The position numbers and the translations under genes are program-made. Shown here one piece after another: positions 34,258-45,578 of a stretch of 64,000 bases of DNA (position 1 is the stretch's first letter; each line of letters begins with the position of its first letter). Source of the stretch: Cercis canadensis (lineage: Eukaryota; Streptophyta; Magnoliopsida; Fabales; Fabaceae); contig QAOA01008668.1 in the NCBI GenBank assembly GCA_003255065.1, forward strand, positions 266,183 to 330,182, written 5' to 3'. The notes below the pieces were generated by a model, which saw only the letters and a list, made by a program, of their open reading frames with translations, was not told where the DNA came from and did no database searches.

Positions 34258-35400
34258 TAATCATAACAATATTAAGCTAAATACAAATTTTATGTAAACA
34301 TTTAATTATAGTAATATTACAATAAAAAACATAAACTATTAAATATTATCAAACTAATTATAAAAAATAAATTAAATATTATCATATAAAATTAGTATAT
34401 AAATATAATCAAATTTTATTTATACTAATATTATCAAATAAATAAGAACAATTATTAAAATCATCAAAATTTAGAATAAATAAGAACAATTATTAATATT
34501 AAGATTAAGCAGTAATTAAAATCTAAACGTACCTTAGTATCGTTCTACAAATTTTTCTCTTCTGTGAGCTATCTCCTTTGTAATCTAACCTAAATATTAA
34601 AATTGACTATTGTAATAAGTGAATATCAACATTTTTCTCTTAAATTTAAAATCAAATATATCATATTAACAATATTAAGCTAAATACAAATTTTATGTAA
34701 ACATTTAATTATAGTAATATTACAATAAAAAACATAAACTATTAAATATTATCAAACTAATGATAAAAAATAAATTAAATATTATCATATACAATTAGTA
34801 TATAAATATCATCATATTTTATTTATACTAATATTATCAAATAAATAAGAACAATTATTAAAATCATCAAAATTTAGAATAAATAAGAACACTTATTAAT
34901 ATTAAGATTAAGTAGTAATTAAAATCTAAACGTACCTTAATATCGTACTACAAATTTTTCTCTTACGTGAGCTATCTTCTTTGTAATCTAACCCAAATAT
35001 TAAAATTGACTATTGTAATAAATGAATATCAACATTTTTCTCTTAAATTTAAAATCAAATATATCATATTAACAATATTAAGCTAAATACAAATTTTATG
35101 TAAACATTTAATTATAGTAATATTACAATAAAAAACATAAACTATTAAATATTATCAAACTAATGATAAAAAATAAATTAAATATTATCATATACAATTA
35201 GTATATAAATATCATCATATTTTATTTATACTAATATTATCAAATAAATAAGAACAATTATTAAAATCATCAAAATTTAGAATAAATAAGAATACTTGTT
35301 AACATTAAGCAGTAATTAAAATCTAAATGTACCTTAATATCGTTCCACAAAAGTTTTAAAAAAATGCTAGACATATATTTTTCTCTTCTAACAACTATCT
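34180..35400 (-). repeat. 403-bp tandem repeat, three copies, upstream of the transposase gene
   Basis: The phrase aatattaagctaaatac occurs at 34268, 34671 and 35074, a spacing of exactly 403 each time, and flanking sequence follows the same register. Units are very AT-rich. On the minus strand each unit carries a short exon-like stretch ending in actaag followed by a donor gtacgtttag (for example around 34530 and 34935), so the leader exon and first intron of the transposase gene appear to be amplified. Confidence 0.9.
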
Positions 35401-35539
35401 CCTCCCAAATATTGTTTCCGTTGTTGCTGCTGTGTAAAGACAGTTCTCAAGGGAGGTTTTTATAGAGTTCGGACACGCAATCAGACAGTGGAGTCAGGCC
35501 GACAAAAAAGACCGCAAGTAGGGACAAAAAGGGACGTGT

Positions 35540-35750
35540 TGACTGCCATTTGGCATGGCTTGTGGGGACACGCCGTGGGCCCCCTGGCATGTCCCTAAAA
35601 GGCATACCACTTGGCAATTTTCAATCGGAATGGGATCCGCACGTTTGCAAAATCGAGGAAGAAAAGACAAATGGAGACACGCCGTGAGGCCCATGGCATG
35701 TTCAATCAAAACGTGCCATGGGGCCCCTGGCATGTCCGGTGGGCCCCACC
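35540..35750. repeat. GC-rich subterminal motif cluster of the MULE
   Basis: The motif acacgccgtggg-ccc-ggcatgt occurs near 35563, again at 35676, and as a variant acgtgccatggggcccc at 35711. One inverted copy lies at 29748-29780. These stand out sharply from the AT-rich surroundings and may be transposase-binding sites. Confidence 0.7.
35667..35718. repeat. Right inverted repeat of the MULE
   Basis: Starts acaaatggagacacgccgtg and ends aaaacgtgcca. It pairs with 29737-29788. Confidence 0.85.
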
Positions 35751-35876
35751 CTGCCAACTTTGTTTTTTTTTTTTTTTTTTTAATTTCAAATTTTTTCAGA
35801 ATGCATTATTTCGGTAATATAGTTTGCAACTACCCTATTTTGGTAATAATCTTTGTACACTGCATTAATTGTGTCA

Positions 35877-37293
35877 AAGAGCCGAAAACAACTTTGCTTA
35901 AGCATATCTACAACAGGATTTTAGAAAGAGTCGATGCCTTTGATCATGTTATATATGGGCCACTACAAGACAAGAAAATAGTGTCTTCCATTTACAGAGT
36001 GTCATTGCTGAATCATTTGGTCTGCATCTATCAGATCATGATGATCAGACAACAATACCAGAGAGATTATTACATGTTTTCTTAAAAGAAGGAAATGTGT
36101 CATTATTTTAAATTATATGTGGGATGATCTCCGTTTGGAGGATGTAGGAGTTCCTCATACAGATAGTAGAATTAAATTGATTGTAGCAAGTTGTTTGTTT
36201 GATGTCTGCCAAATTGTGGGTTGCAAAAGGAATATAGTGAAAATGAAACCTCTTTCTTGGGGAGAAGGTTGGGATTTGTTTCTGAACAAGCTTGGGGACC
36301 ATTAAATGCTTTCTCCTGTGATAATGAAAATAGCTAGGTCTATAACAGTGGAATGTGAAGGTTTACCACTTGCAATTAAAACCATGGCAATATGCATGAG
36401 GAGAGAGGAAGACATTTGAAAATGGAAGTATGTTTTGGAAAAACTAAGAAACTCAGATGGGGGACAAGAGGATATTATGAAAAAATATATACTTCCAGTA
36501 TTAAGATTGAGCTATAATCATTTAAATGATAAAATCTTACAAGAATTTTTTTTTTACATTGTGCATTATATTATAGATTTGATGCACTCAAACAGGAAGA
36601 GTTGATCACGAATCTTGTTGACAAGGGATTGATTAATGGGAAGGAGAGTTTGGTAGCCCAGGTTGATGAAGGTCGTGTCACACTAAATAAGCTATTAAAT
36701 ATTAATTTGTTGGAAGAAAGAGGTGAGAGATTTCTTAGTTTTCACACAGTGGTTAGGGCCATGGCAGTCAACATTGCAAATGAGGAAAGTTCTAGTTCAT
36801 CAGTTAGTCTGGCGGTGTCTGCACCTTAACTTAGTTGGTAAGTATATGTGCCTTTAATCTTAAGATTCCACCATGGCTATTAGAACAGTGCAATTTTCAT
36901 TGTTTCCTAGAATCGTACAGGGAATAGGCATTTTGGTTTTACTTATTTTTGTAAAATTTACAACCAATATGAATGGAAGGAGCAACTAGCCATTTCCTGT
37001 GCTCTCACTGGAGCATGGGATAGAGGCTATTGTACTTTTCTAATATTATAATTGAATCTCACTTAATGGAGGCTTTACATCTTTGTACTATACTTTAACC
37101 CCTTTGGTATGTGTATACAGGAGACTGGAATCTAACCCAAGCATTCTATGGAGCTGAAGTTACTGCCTAGCAAAGTGAAGCTGAAGTTCCTGTATTTTCT
37201 CTCTAGCTAGTTTCCTTTCTAGAGTTATTTGTAGAGCATATTGGTTTAATCTTCCTTTGTTAGTTTGTCTCCTCTTTCTTGCCCCTACTGTAC
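35877..37293 (+). pseudogene. NLR relic B (P-loop remnant to MHD region)
   Basis: This is a host immune-receptor relic of the same subfamily as the BED-NLR. It starts inside the P-loop (PKTTLLKHIYNRIL), directly next to the MULE end, then runs through a decayed RNBS-A, kinase-2 (MWDDLRLEDVGVPHTDSRIK), RNBS-B (LIVASCLFDVCQIVGCKRNI), a GLPL box in good form (CEGLPLAIKTMAICM), a KWKYVLEKLRNSDGG stretch and the MHD-equivalent FHTVVRAMAVNIANEE. Stops and shifts lie in RNBS-A, after NKLGDH, after MRREEDI and near 36550. After the MHD region come a donor-like ggtaagtata and non-coding DNA shared with relic A. Its LRR end may be the fragment at 42480-42595, beyond the inserted Gypsy relic. Confidence 0.85.
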
Positions 37294-38519
37294 AAAACAA
37301 AATAAGAAGTGATGTTTAAATGAAATAAAAGAGTCATATGATGAAATGTCCAAAATCAAAGGGGTTTAATCTGAACTTTATAATTTATATATTACATGTA
37401 ATGTGGGGTAACTTTATCTAATTGAAAAACTGAAGAAATAACATAAGCAATCTCATATAGAAACTCCCAATTTTAATAAAAGTCAATTTCAACTGAAAGG
37501 GGTTTCTCAACTTTACTGTTGGTAGAGAGCCGCTAAACTCATAATCGAATTATAATAGTTCTATACTTATGATTCGATGTTCAGTCAAAATCATTTGCAT
37601 TTCAGTAATTAAATTTTCGGCATAAAACAAACTGCCCTATAAATTATAATGAAACTTGTAGCCAATTTACATAGCATAATTGAACAGTTAAAAAATAAAG
37701 TTCAAATAGAAAGTGATCAATGTGGACATTTATGTTATAGTCTAATAGAATATAAGAAAGTTCATGCAAAATAACTTGTAAGTATAGTTGGCAATTTTAT
37801 ATATAAATTAGATAACTACTAAACTAACTCCAACAAATGATTAATAGGATTTCCTATAACATTTGAAAAAAAGAATGAGATAACTACTAAACTAACTCCA
37901 ACGAATAATTAAAAAGATTTCTTATAGTACTTAAAAAAAAGAATGAGATTAGACCATCTGTATAAATTTATTAAAATTCTAATAAGATTATAATTTAATT
38001 AACCACAAATTTCTTATTCTGTGTCAAGTACCACCGCTATTGCTGCTCGCGCATTGGTGCGGGCACCATTACTAATATTCTGTAATTTAGAATAGTTTTG
38101 AAACCTTAGCTTATCTTTAGTGAACCATAGATACCATGAAACCCTTCCTGGTGAGCTGATGGGATATGGCAAATAAATTATTTTTATAGTATTATCAGAA
38201 AAGTTAAGCCTCCAGCAAAGTTTACAATCTGAAATAATCTGGCAAAAGCTTCACGACAGCAAACTTCAGGAAAAGCTATATCTCTGGTAAAATTTAATAA
38301 CCTGCAATCGGCACGGACCTATAACATTTTAACTCTCACGGTGAGACATAAGATTAATAATATCCTTCAAATGACTATGAAAACAAGAAGAAGAAAGTAT
38401 TTGTATTAAATTCCACAGACTTATAGCACAAGATAATGTTTCCTGTGAATTTGAGATTTAAATATTCGGGGAGCCGAGTTTTCTGAACACTCACTCTACC
38501 AACCTTCTACCAAGACCAC
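37294..38519. other. AT-rich stretch without a recognisable gene
   Basis: Short phrases are repeated (actaaactaactccaac near 37818 and 37890), but there is no coding signal on either strand. It is presumably old NLR-flanking or intron sequence. Confidence 0.5.
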
Positions 38520-38755
38520 CAACAGCGGGACGCATTTTACTCAAGATCTCCCTACCAATCTTTTGAATAGCTCCGGAACCTCTTCACAAACACAAAAGGG
38601 AAAAACCCCGCAAATTGTCAGCTCTCCTAAGTCTTCCCCGCCCATTTCAGAAAGACAGAGAAGAGTGGGGAGGCATCCCTTCACCCAGCACATCCTCAAT
38701 TATATCGTGCCACCCATTTTTAGGCTCCCTCAGCTCAAACCATTTGACGGATCAT

Positions 38756-38760
38756 CTGAC
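38756..38760. repeat. Target site duplication CTGAC, left
   Basis: CTGAC directly precedes the LTR start at 38761 and is repeated at 40069-40073. Confidence 0.9.
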
Positions 38761-39405
38761 TGATAACACATTATTTTATACTATTTGTTTCTCTTATACT
38801 TAGTCTTTTAGTGTGTGTTTCTAGTGATTTTTATGGCTTTTAGACATGTTTTGTAGATTTGGACTTGTTGGTGCTTGTAGATTTTAATTGCTTAGTTGTT
38901 AAATTCTGGCACTGCTTACATTTTTCACCATATCTTTTGCTACAGATGTCCGATTGATGTGATTTGAGTTTCGTTAGAAAGCTGACAGAAAATTCCACAT
39001 TTCATATGAAGAGCCCAGAAGCTGATTCTCGCGTCTGGACAACTGAAATTCACGTGCAAGCAGTCCAGATTTTCTGCTCCGCCCAGCACTCCGCCCAGCA
39101 TTGACTGATTCCTTTCCTTAGGGCTGCCTATTGGACCAGAGCATGTTTATTTGGGCCAACATCTGTTTTTGGGCCAGCACACATGACACTAGGGCTTGAT
39201 CATGTTTTTACCATTAATAATTTAGGAAACTAGGTTTATTTTGTAATTAGGAAACCTAGAGGACGTAGCCAGCTAGTATATATTCTAAAGTTGTTGAGGC
39301 AAATATACACAATCAGAAGAGATACGAAATTCCTTGAGCTGCTGCTACCTCCTTTGCTGAGTTCGTTTTTCCCCTTGGCTTTGTGTTCAAGTCTTCCATG
39401 GAAGG

Positions 39406-39929
39406 TGTTGTGAAAATTCCAACGCAAGTGTACGTTGTCGTTTGCAAGTAATAAAATGAGATCAATTTATCGTTCCCACGAGGACTAATGTACCAACTAC
39501 CGAAATAGGGTTAACCTTAACTTTATCTAATCAATCGATAAGAAGATATTTCAATGAAACAACTAAAAATAGAATGAAAACAATGTAAACCAGAANNNNN
39601 NNNNNNNNNNNNNNNNNNNNNNNNNNNNNNNNNNNNNNNNNNNNNNNNNNNNNNNNNNNNNNNNNNNNNNNNNNNNNNNNNNNNNNNNNNNNNNNNNNNN
39701 NNNNNNNNNNNNNNNNNNNNNNNNNNNNNNNNNNNNNNNNNNNNNNNNNNNNNNNNNNNNNNNNNNNNNNNNNNNNNNNNNNNNNNNNNNNNNNNNNNNN
39801 NNNNNNNNNNNNNNNNNNNNNNNNNNNNNNNNNNNNNNNNNNNNNNNNNNNNNNNNNNNNNNNNNNNNNNNNNNNNNNNNNNNNNNNNNNNNNNNNNNNN
39901 NNNNNNNNNNNNNNNNNNNNNNNNNNNNN
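39406..39929 (-). mobile_element. Reversed Athila-type LTR nested in the solo LTR
   Basis: From 39406 the text tgttgtgaaaattccaacgc is the inverted complement of the LTR end at 60385-60405, and continues collinearly to the gap at 39596. Its other end and right target duplication (expected gaagg) are hidden in the N run, so whether it is solo or full length is unknown. Confidence 0.75.
39596..39929. other. Assembly gap of 334 N
   Basis: Unknown sequence inside the nested LTR. The real length could be far larger if a whole element is collapsed here. Confidence 0.99.
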
Positions 39930-40068
39930 CCCCCCTTATTCTGTTCTTGCTTAAGTTCTTAAAAGATTAGTTGTTCTGGTGAATCCTTGGGAGACGACAC
40001 TGGTTGCATCCTATACTACAATTTAGTTGCAATTAGTAGTTTAATTTTGTACGGTTCAGCACCCGTCA

Positions 40069-40073
40069 CTGAC
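40069..40073. repeat. Target site duplication CTGAC, right
   Basis: CTGAC immediately follows the LTR end at 40068 and matches 38756-38760. Confidence 0.9.
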
Positions 40074-42479
40074 CCTAGGGAACATTTGGAAAATTATAAC
40101 TCCATTATGCTCCTAAGTGGCACCTGTGATTAGATAATGTGACGTGTTTTTCCTACCACCCTACATCGGGCGGCCCTTCAGTGGTTCTCCAACCTTCCTC
40201 CCAACAACATAACTAATTTCAATCAGATGTTCGAGCTTTTGCAAGCTCGTTTCTCCATAAGCATGACTCATAAACGGTCTTCGGCCGTTCTAGCTACCCT
40301 GAAGCAAGAGGAGACTGAATCCCTCAAGGATTATATGACCAGGTACACCAAACTTTCATTACAAGTCCAGGATTTGATAGATTATGTAGCCATGCACACC
40401 ATCCAAGTAGGCCTCCAACCAGGTCGGCTACATGAAAACCTAACACTTGACCCACCTGGTAACCTCTCCGAACTACTCACCATGACTACTAAGCACATCA
40501 ACCTAGAAAATGTGCTAGGTCATTCTGAGAAGAGTAAAGTGAGAGATAAAAAGCTTCAAGAAGACCGGAAGTCAAGTCGGCGAGAGAAATCTCTTGTCCG
40601 ACCATGATTTGAAGCGTTCACCCCCTTAAATCAATCTAGGGCTCGGGTGTTAGAAGAAATATGTCAAACAAAGCTCGCCTAACTCCCACAACCAAAGGGG
40701 GATGTAGGGGCTAACAAAGGAAAGTATTGTGTCTTCCATCAAGGAAGAGGACATGCTACAGATGATTGCAGGCATCTTCGTAATCTCATAGAAGACCTGT
40801 TGAGAAAAGGCTATTTGCAAAAATTCCGATTTGATACCCTCTCCCTGGTACCGAGCTCTTGGAATAGGAGCAACCAACATCGGAGGTCCCCTCCGAGGAA
40901 CCTCAACCCCGATCAAAATTGACACATGAGTCGATCACCAGTTCAAAGAACACCAAATCCTTTAGGTGACTTGAGGCACAATGCCGCAGGGACTATACAG
41001 ACCATAGCCGACAACTTTACAAGAGGAGGAACATCTAGATCCTCGTGCAAAAGATATGAACGAGCCTCAAAAAGACATAAAAGAGAAGTACTCCACACCT
41101 CTGCTGTAGTTCACAAAAACCCGAGTACCAAAGTCATATCTTTTTCAAATAGTGACTATGGACCCATTGACAAAGAACACGACGATCTTGTGGTAGTCTA
41201 ATGTTTTATGGCAAACTACGAGGTACAGAAGGTCTTGATAGATCAGGTGAGCTTGGCTGATGTCCTATTTTACTATACTTTTAAGCAGTTGGGCATACCA
41301 TCCTCTAGCCTCGAGTCTTACCCCGGAACCCTGGTCGGCTTCTCTAGGACTCACGTTAATGTAAAAGGAACAATAACTCTCCAAGCCACTATTGGGGAAT
41401 ATATCGACTTAACCAGCTCTGAGGTCTGATTCCTAGTCGTTGATTGCCCATCGGCCTACAACACAATTCTAGGGCGACCTTCCTTTAATAAAATGAATGT
41501 TATTGTCTCAACCAAGCATCTCCTCCTTAAATTTCCAACAATCTCGGGGCAAGTCGGTCAGTCTAGAGGGCACCAGCTCATAGGAAGACATGATATAATA
41601 TAAGCTTGGCCATCGCCTATTCAAAACCTCTAACACTTGGCAGCCCGAGGAGGGCAAACCTGAACAGTCAGATTCCTCTTTAAGAGCTCGACAACAGGGA
41701 GCAGAAAACCAAAAAAAAAAAAAACTGGCCGACCTTCTAGCAACCAACTCCGACCTGCTCGCTTGGACAACCTCCGACATGCTAGGTATTGATCCAAATT
41801 TCATCTGTCATAAACTCGCTATAAATGTAGGTGCTAAACCGGTATATCAAAAAAAGAGGATAGTCGGTCCCGAGAAGCAGAGCGCAATCCAAGATGAAGT
41901 ACAAAAGTTGCTCGAAGCAGGTTTCATAAGAGAACTGCCATCTGCAACCTGGCTATCTAAGGGCGCACCTCATAAGACAGTTTTAGATGCCCTTTCAGGT
42001 GAGATTTGTCTTGTTTATTTTTCTCACCAGCAATTTATGGCCTTTTGAATTAGCAATTTTTGGCTAAAAAAATTTGAAGAAGCTAAATGATTTTACTTGT
42101 ATATGTTCAGAACAAATATATAAGCTTGGTTGGCTATTTGACATCAGAAACGTATTTGTGTAACGTACTTAAAGTCTAGTCTGTTGCAGCATTTTCGTTT
42201 AAGCTCTTACCATTAGTTTTTGGCCCAAAGTTGTTAGGGTAGCTAGAGTAATTGAGTCACATTATTGGTGCCTTTGAATTTAGCATTTCTTTAAGCAGAC
42301 ATGTGAATTCAGAATGATTCAATGATGCAGGTCCTATATGTGTGTATATGTTATAGATACCCTTTTTCTAGTTTGACATCTTCTACCCTTTATATTAGGA
42401 ATATTCATTTATATATATAACAATTGTGGAATAACTTATGGAATCAGAGATGCTTATGCACTAACTTATGGTCGGCATT

Positions 42480-42595
42480 GTTCATAGCGATGCTGCCATA
42501 ATCAATCTCCCAAAATTGAAGTCAATGATATTGAAGGAACTTCCAGAACTGCATATCGAATGTAAAGGATCTTGGCCTGCACTTCATCTTTGACC
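42480..42595 (+). pseudogene. NLR LRR-end fragment
   Basis: It encodes AAIINLPKLKSMILKELPEL followed by HIECKGSWPAL and a stop. This is the form of the last LRRs in the At4g27190-like NLR family (compare IELPKLKKVYLNYLPRLNSV in the gene downstream). No NB-ARC is attached. It is most simply the 3' part of NLR relic B, separated from it by the inserted Gypsy relic. Confidence 0.7.
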
Positions 42596-44100
42596 ATTTC
42601 TAAGATAAAACTGGAATGCCCGTTTTGGGATTCTACACTACAAGAAGAATTATGCACTATACATCTCTACCTTGTAAGTTTGCCCTCTTTTAATTTCAAT
42701 AAATTTCATTATTCACTTAGTTTTGACCCTTGCATAGAATCTCCTTCTTGTTCAAATTATTAAAACGAAATCAATTATTCATTTTTCTTTAAATATTATG
42801 AGTTTATTAAAACTCAATAAGATTCAAAAAGGATGTACGTATACGTATTAGTAACACAATTCATGATTCAATGGTTACTTTTCAAAACAGAAAAACCATA
42901 TTTTACCATAAAACAGATCAAAAGCATGGAACAGATGCAGTGTAGATTATTGCTTTCTTCTTATCTGTTAACAAGTTTAGTTGAACTCGAACGGTACAAA
43001 TTCATCTTTTGCAAGTGGGACTTGTCAACTGTCAGAAGCTGTCAACGCTGAAATTGTAATTGTTTCATCATTGGATTTATTCTCTAACTGTTTCCTAAAT
43101 TGTAAATAGTATGTTAAAGGAAGAACTGATGTATCTTAGAGTAGTACAAGGAGAGGTGATGTATATCTTTGTCCATGACCATTCTTATATATCAACTCTA
43201 TCTATAATTTGTAGTGGAATTCTATTGTGTGAATCTACGTATTGAACAATTATCTCAAGGAGACAAAATATTCAAGATTTCTATTCTAAGTTTACGAATT
43301 TATGGTTAAAATATGACATAATACTTTTTCTCAGAAATTTGTTGTGGTAATTTATCAACATTGCAGTCCATTCATGAATCATGAGACAATTAGATTGCAC
43401 ATACCTTAGTTTTTGAGCATATATGAAGATGGATCATTAATTGTCAGGAAACTAGGAATTTTAGTGAGGCTCCTCTGTAAAACTTGACAAACTATCAATA
43501 ATAATAAAATAGGATGTATGCCTTAGATGCAAATGAAAACTTGCCTTCTTGATAACAATTTGTCTGTAGAGAGATTTTTTTTTTTTGTATTTTATAATAT
43601 GAATTAACCTGTTTAGCACAGACAATTCACACACAGTTCTTAAAATAACAATTTACCTTTCTAAGTACAACATAAAAAACTCTAACAATGATTAATGCTA
43701 ATCTATATAATTAAAATATTAAAATAATCTCCAACTTGAAAAACATATGTCAATCGTTTTTTTTTTTAAAAAAAAGAACTAGCTAGATTAATTTTGCAAC
43801 ATGTAGCCCTAACAATAATGTCAAATGTAGACACTTCAACTACAAACAAACGGAAGATTCTACAATACACCAAGATGTTTTGGATGTACCAATACAACAA
43901 GCAATGAACGGTTAAGAAAGAGCCACATCACTAGTGCTAAAAGTTACATGGGATCATTTATGCTAACTTAATATATAAACCCATTAGTTTTTAAATATTA
44001 CAAGGTTGCCTCCTCATTTTCATTTATTCACATTTCCATTCCATCATATGTATTTGTTCTCTCAAACTTTGTCACTGACAACATGTTTAAGTATCCATAC
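42596..44100. other. 1.5 kb without a recognisable gene
   Basis: AT-rich on both strands. It probably contains the 3' flank of the LRR fragment and distal upstream sequence of the BED-NLR. Short frames lack any domain. Confidence 0.5.
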
Positions 44101-44112
44101 GTAATTACCGAG

Positions 44113-44640
44113 ATAAAGTTAAAAGTAGTATGAATGCTTGATTTTTCTTTTCTTTCTTGAGTGTAAATGCTTGACTGACCCAAAAAGAAAAAGGTATCCA
44201 CTCACTTTCTCTCATGTTTCGTTATTCCCTCCTCTCTCTTTCTCTCTTTCTCATGGAAGAAAATATGAACTCACCCCAATGAATACATCCATAGAGTTGG
44301 TGCGAGAAGAATTAGAGACCTCACTCTTGTTGTACTTGGAACAAGGGGCCCTCGTAATTAAGGGGTAGTTTCCTCGAATTGGAATCTTGGGCTTGGTACA
44401 AATTGTTTTCTGTCAATTCCAAAAAAGATGGTAGCTTACCCTTTAAAAGACAAAAAGAATAAAAACAAAAATTAAGTATTAAAACACTACGCGTTATCGG
44501 AAACAGTAATTTACTCTATTGCGGCATTGCTTCAACTTTTTGTAAAAGTGGTATGAATGTTTGACCTTTCTTTTGTTTCGTAGCTATGAATGGTTGACTG
44601 ACCCAAAAAGTAAAACGTATGAAATGCTCCATCTCCGTTC
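44113..44640 (+). repeat. Duplicated promoter-proximal block of the BED-NLR gene
   Basis: The phrase agtagtatgaatgcttgatt through ttgactgacccaaaaag at about 44125-44195 recurs at about 44548-44612 (agtggtatgaatgtttgacc through ttgactgacccaaaaag), each followed by a C/T-rich leader-like stretch. A third partial echo of the adjoining exon end and donor (aggaaaatatccaagtgagt) lies near 45130 (aggaaaattatcaaagtgag). This suggests that the promoter and leader were duplicated. Confidence 0.7.
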
Positions 44641-44774
44641 AAGTCTCATCTTCTCTTCTTCATACATCTCTCTACTGAGCAAGCTGTTTTAGTTTTTGCA
44701 AGAAACCAGAAGTACCAAGATTTCACCACAGATCATCTGCCATTTTCAGTCTGCGAATTAAGGAAAATATCCAA
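44640..44774 (+). promoter_or_regulatory. Likely 5' UTR exon of the BED-NLR gene
   Basis: A C/T-rich stretch (tctcatcttctcttcttcat) is followed by sequence ending in a consensus donor ccaa-GTGAGT at 44775. The matching acceptor, tttatgcag ending at 45565, lies 13 bases before the ATG. Start of transcription is inferred, not seen. Confidence 0.5.
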
Positions 44775-45565
44775 GTGAGTATAAGTCCCTTAAAGTAATC
44801 ATATTACCATCTGTATTTACAGGACAATTCTCTTAATTTGTTTCTTTGCTCTTTTACTCATTTGATTCAGTTAAATGGGTCGCAGACAGTATTGTGAAAA
44901 TGAAGAAATTCTTGTAGCTTAATTTGTGTATGGATTCTAAATTCAAATCCGAATTAGACTAATTATAATTTGAACTGTATATTTAATTAAAGCTCATTTG
45001 AATTAATGATATTGTATTGACATGTGAGTATTTTCTCTCAATATGATGGCTGCATCCAAATCTTATAATTTAACCTTCATCACCCTTGTACCCCAAACAC
45101 TCTTCGGGTAAGACCAAAACAAAACTCTTAGGAAAATTATCAAAGTGAGTTTCATTCTTTAGTACTCCCTCGTAATAATTAGCATCTAAACTTGTAGTGA
45201 AATTCTCTTTTTCTTCTTTCAATCTTTTCTAAAATTAAAACTCTTTAAAACAAAGCAGATCCAGTAAAAAGTACATCAACAACCAAAAGAAATTACAGTC
45301 ATAGAATAAGATTCATCTTGAAAATAATTGATGCTCATACTATGTGCCAAGATTAATTGATTATTATTATTAGCCAGTCATGAAAATGGATACTGTTAGC
45401 GTAAAATTTTCTCAGAAAAATGGTCGTGGGGGAATATGTTTTTTTACAATTCATGAGATTATTTTTCATTTTAAATTCGATGGTTTAATTTTTAAAATTT
45501 GGTTAATCCATTAATTAACGCTAATTTCACTTGATATTGATATATTTCTGATTTTGTTTATGCAG
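44775..45565 (+). other. 5' UTR intron of the BED-NLR gene
   Basis: GT at 44775, AG at 45564-45565 after a T-rich tract (ttgtttatgcag). Leader introns are common in plant NLR genes. A rival donor with similar text lies near 45147. Confidence 0.5.
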
Positions 45566-45578
45566 AGGAACATCAATC

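Larger units (their letters stand above)
29737..35718. mobile_element. Mutator-like DNA transposon (MULE) carrying a plant mobile domain gene
   Basis: The element is bounded here by 52-bp GC-rich inverted repeats (29737-29788 and 35667-35718, 47 of 52 bases matching by eye). A plant-mobile-domain gene runs on the plus strand and a MURA-type transposase gene on the minus strand, converging near 32400. Outside the right repeat the text 'ttatttcggtaatatag' and 'accctattttggtaata' (to about 35860) looks like the true outer terminus, because such phrases recur at MULE ends. No partner is seen on the left, so the left outer end may be lost. Both genes are broken and the transposase lacks its C-terminal part, so the element is dead. 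It abuts the P-loop codons of NLR relic B, suggesting insertion into that gene. Confidence 0.8.
38761..40068 (+). mobile_element. Solo LTR inserted in Tat-like gag
   Basis: It begins TGATAACACATTATTTTATA and ends cagcacccgtca, flanked on both sides by CTGAC. The surrounding gag reading continues on the far side. A solo LTR arises by recombination between the two LTRs of a full element. The LTR itself contains a second, reversed LTR (from 39406) and an N gap. The perfect target duplication suggests a fairly young insertion. Confidence 0.85.
38520..42000 (+). mobile_element. Tat-like Ty3/Gypsy relic (gag, protease, start of RT)
   Basis: Gag N-terminus at 38563-38760 (HPFTQHILNYIVPPIFRLPQ, then FDGSSD); gag continues at 40074 (EHLENYNSIMLL; ALQWFSNLPPNNITNFNQMF; SLKDYMTRYTKLSLQVQD). 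A Cys-His box (YCVFHQGRGHATDDCRHLRN), a retropepsin-like region (about 41208-41520, ending ILGRPSFNKMN) and the start of the reverse transcriptase region (about 41780-41990) follow. It is split by a solo LTR at 38761-40068. It is broken, with roughly six or more interruptions, and only a fraction of pol is present. It lies between NLR relic B and an LRR fragment. Confidence 0.8.

Noticed and set aside
34180-35400. Triplicated 403-bp array considered as a satellite or CRISPR-like array
   Set aside because: Long units without spacers, tied to the transposase leader; not a CRISPR array and too few units for a satellite.
35494-35817. GC-rich frames of 68-176 codons on both strands
   Set aside because: They arise from the repeated GC-rich terminal motif of the MULE and from the NLR relic; no consistent protein.
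41508-41804. 98-residue minus-strand frame
   Set aside because: Antisense of the Gypsy protease/RT stretch.
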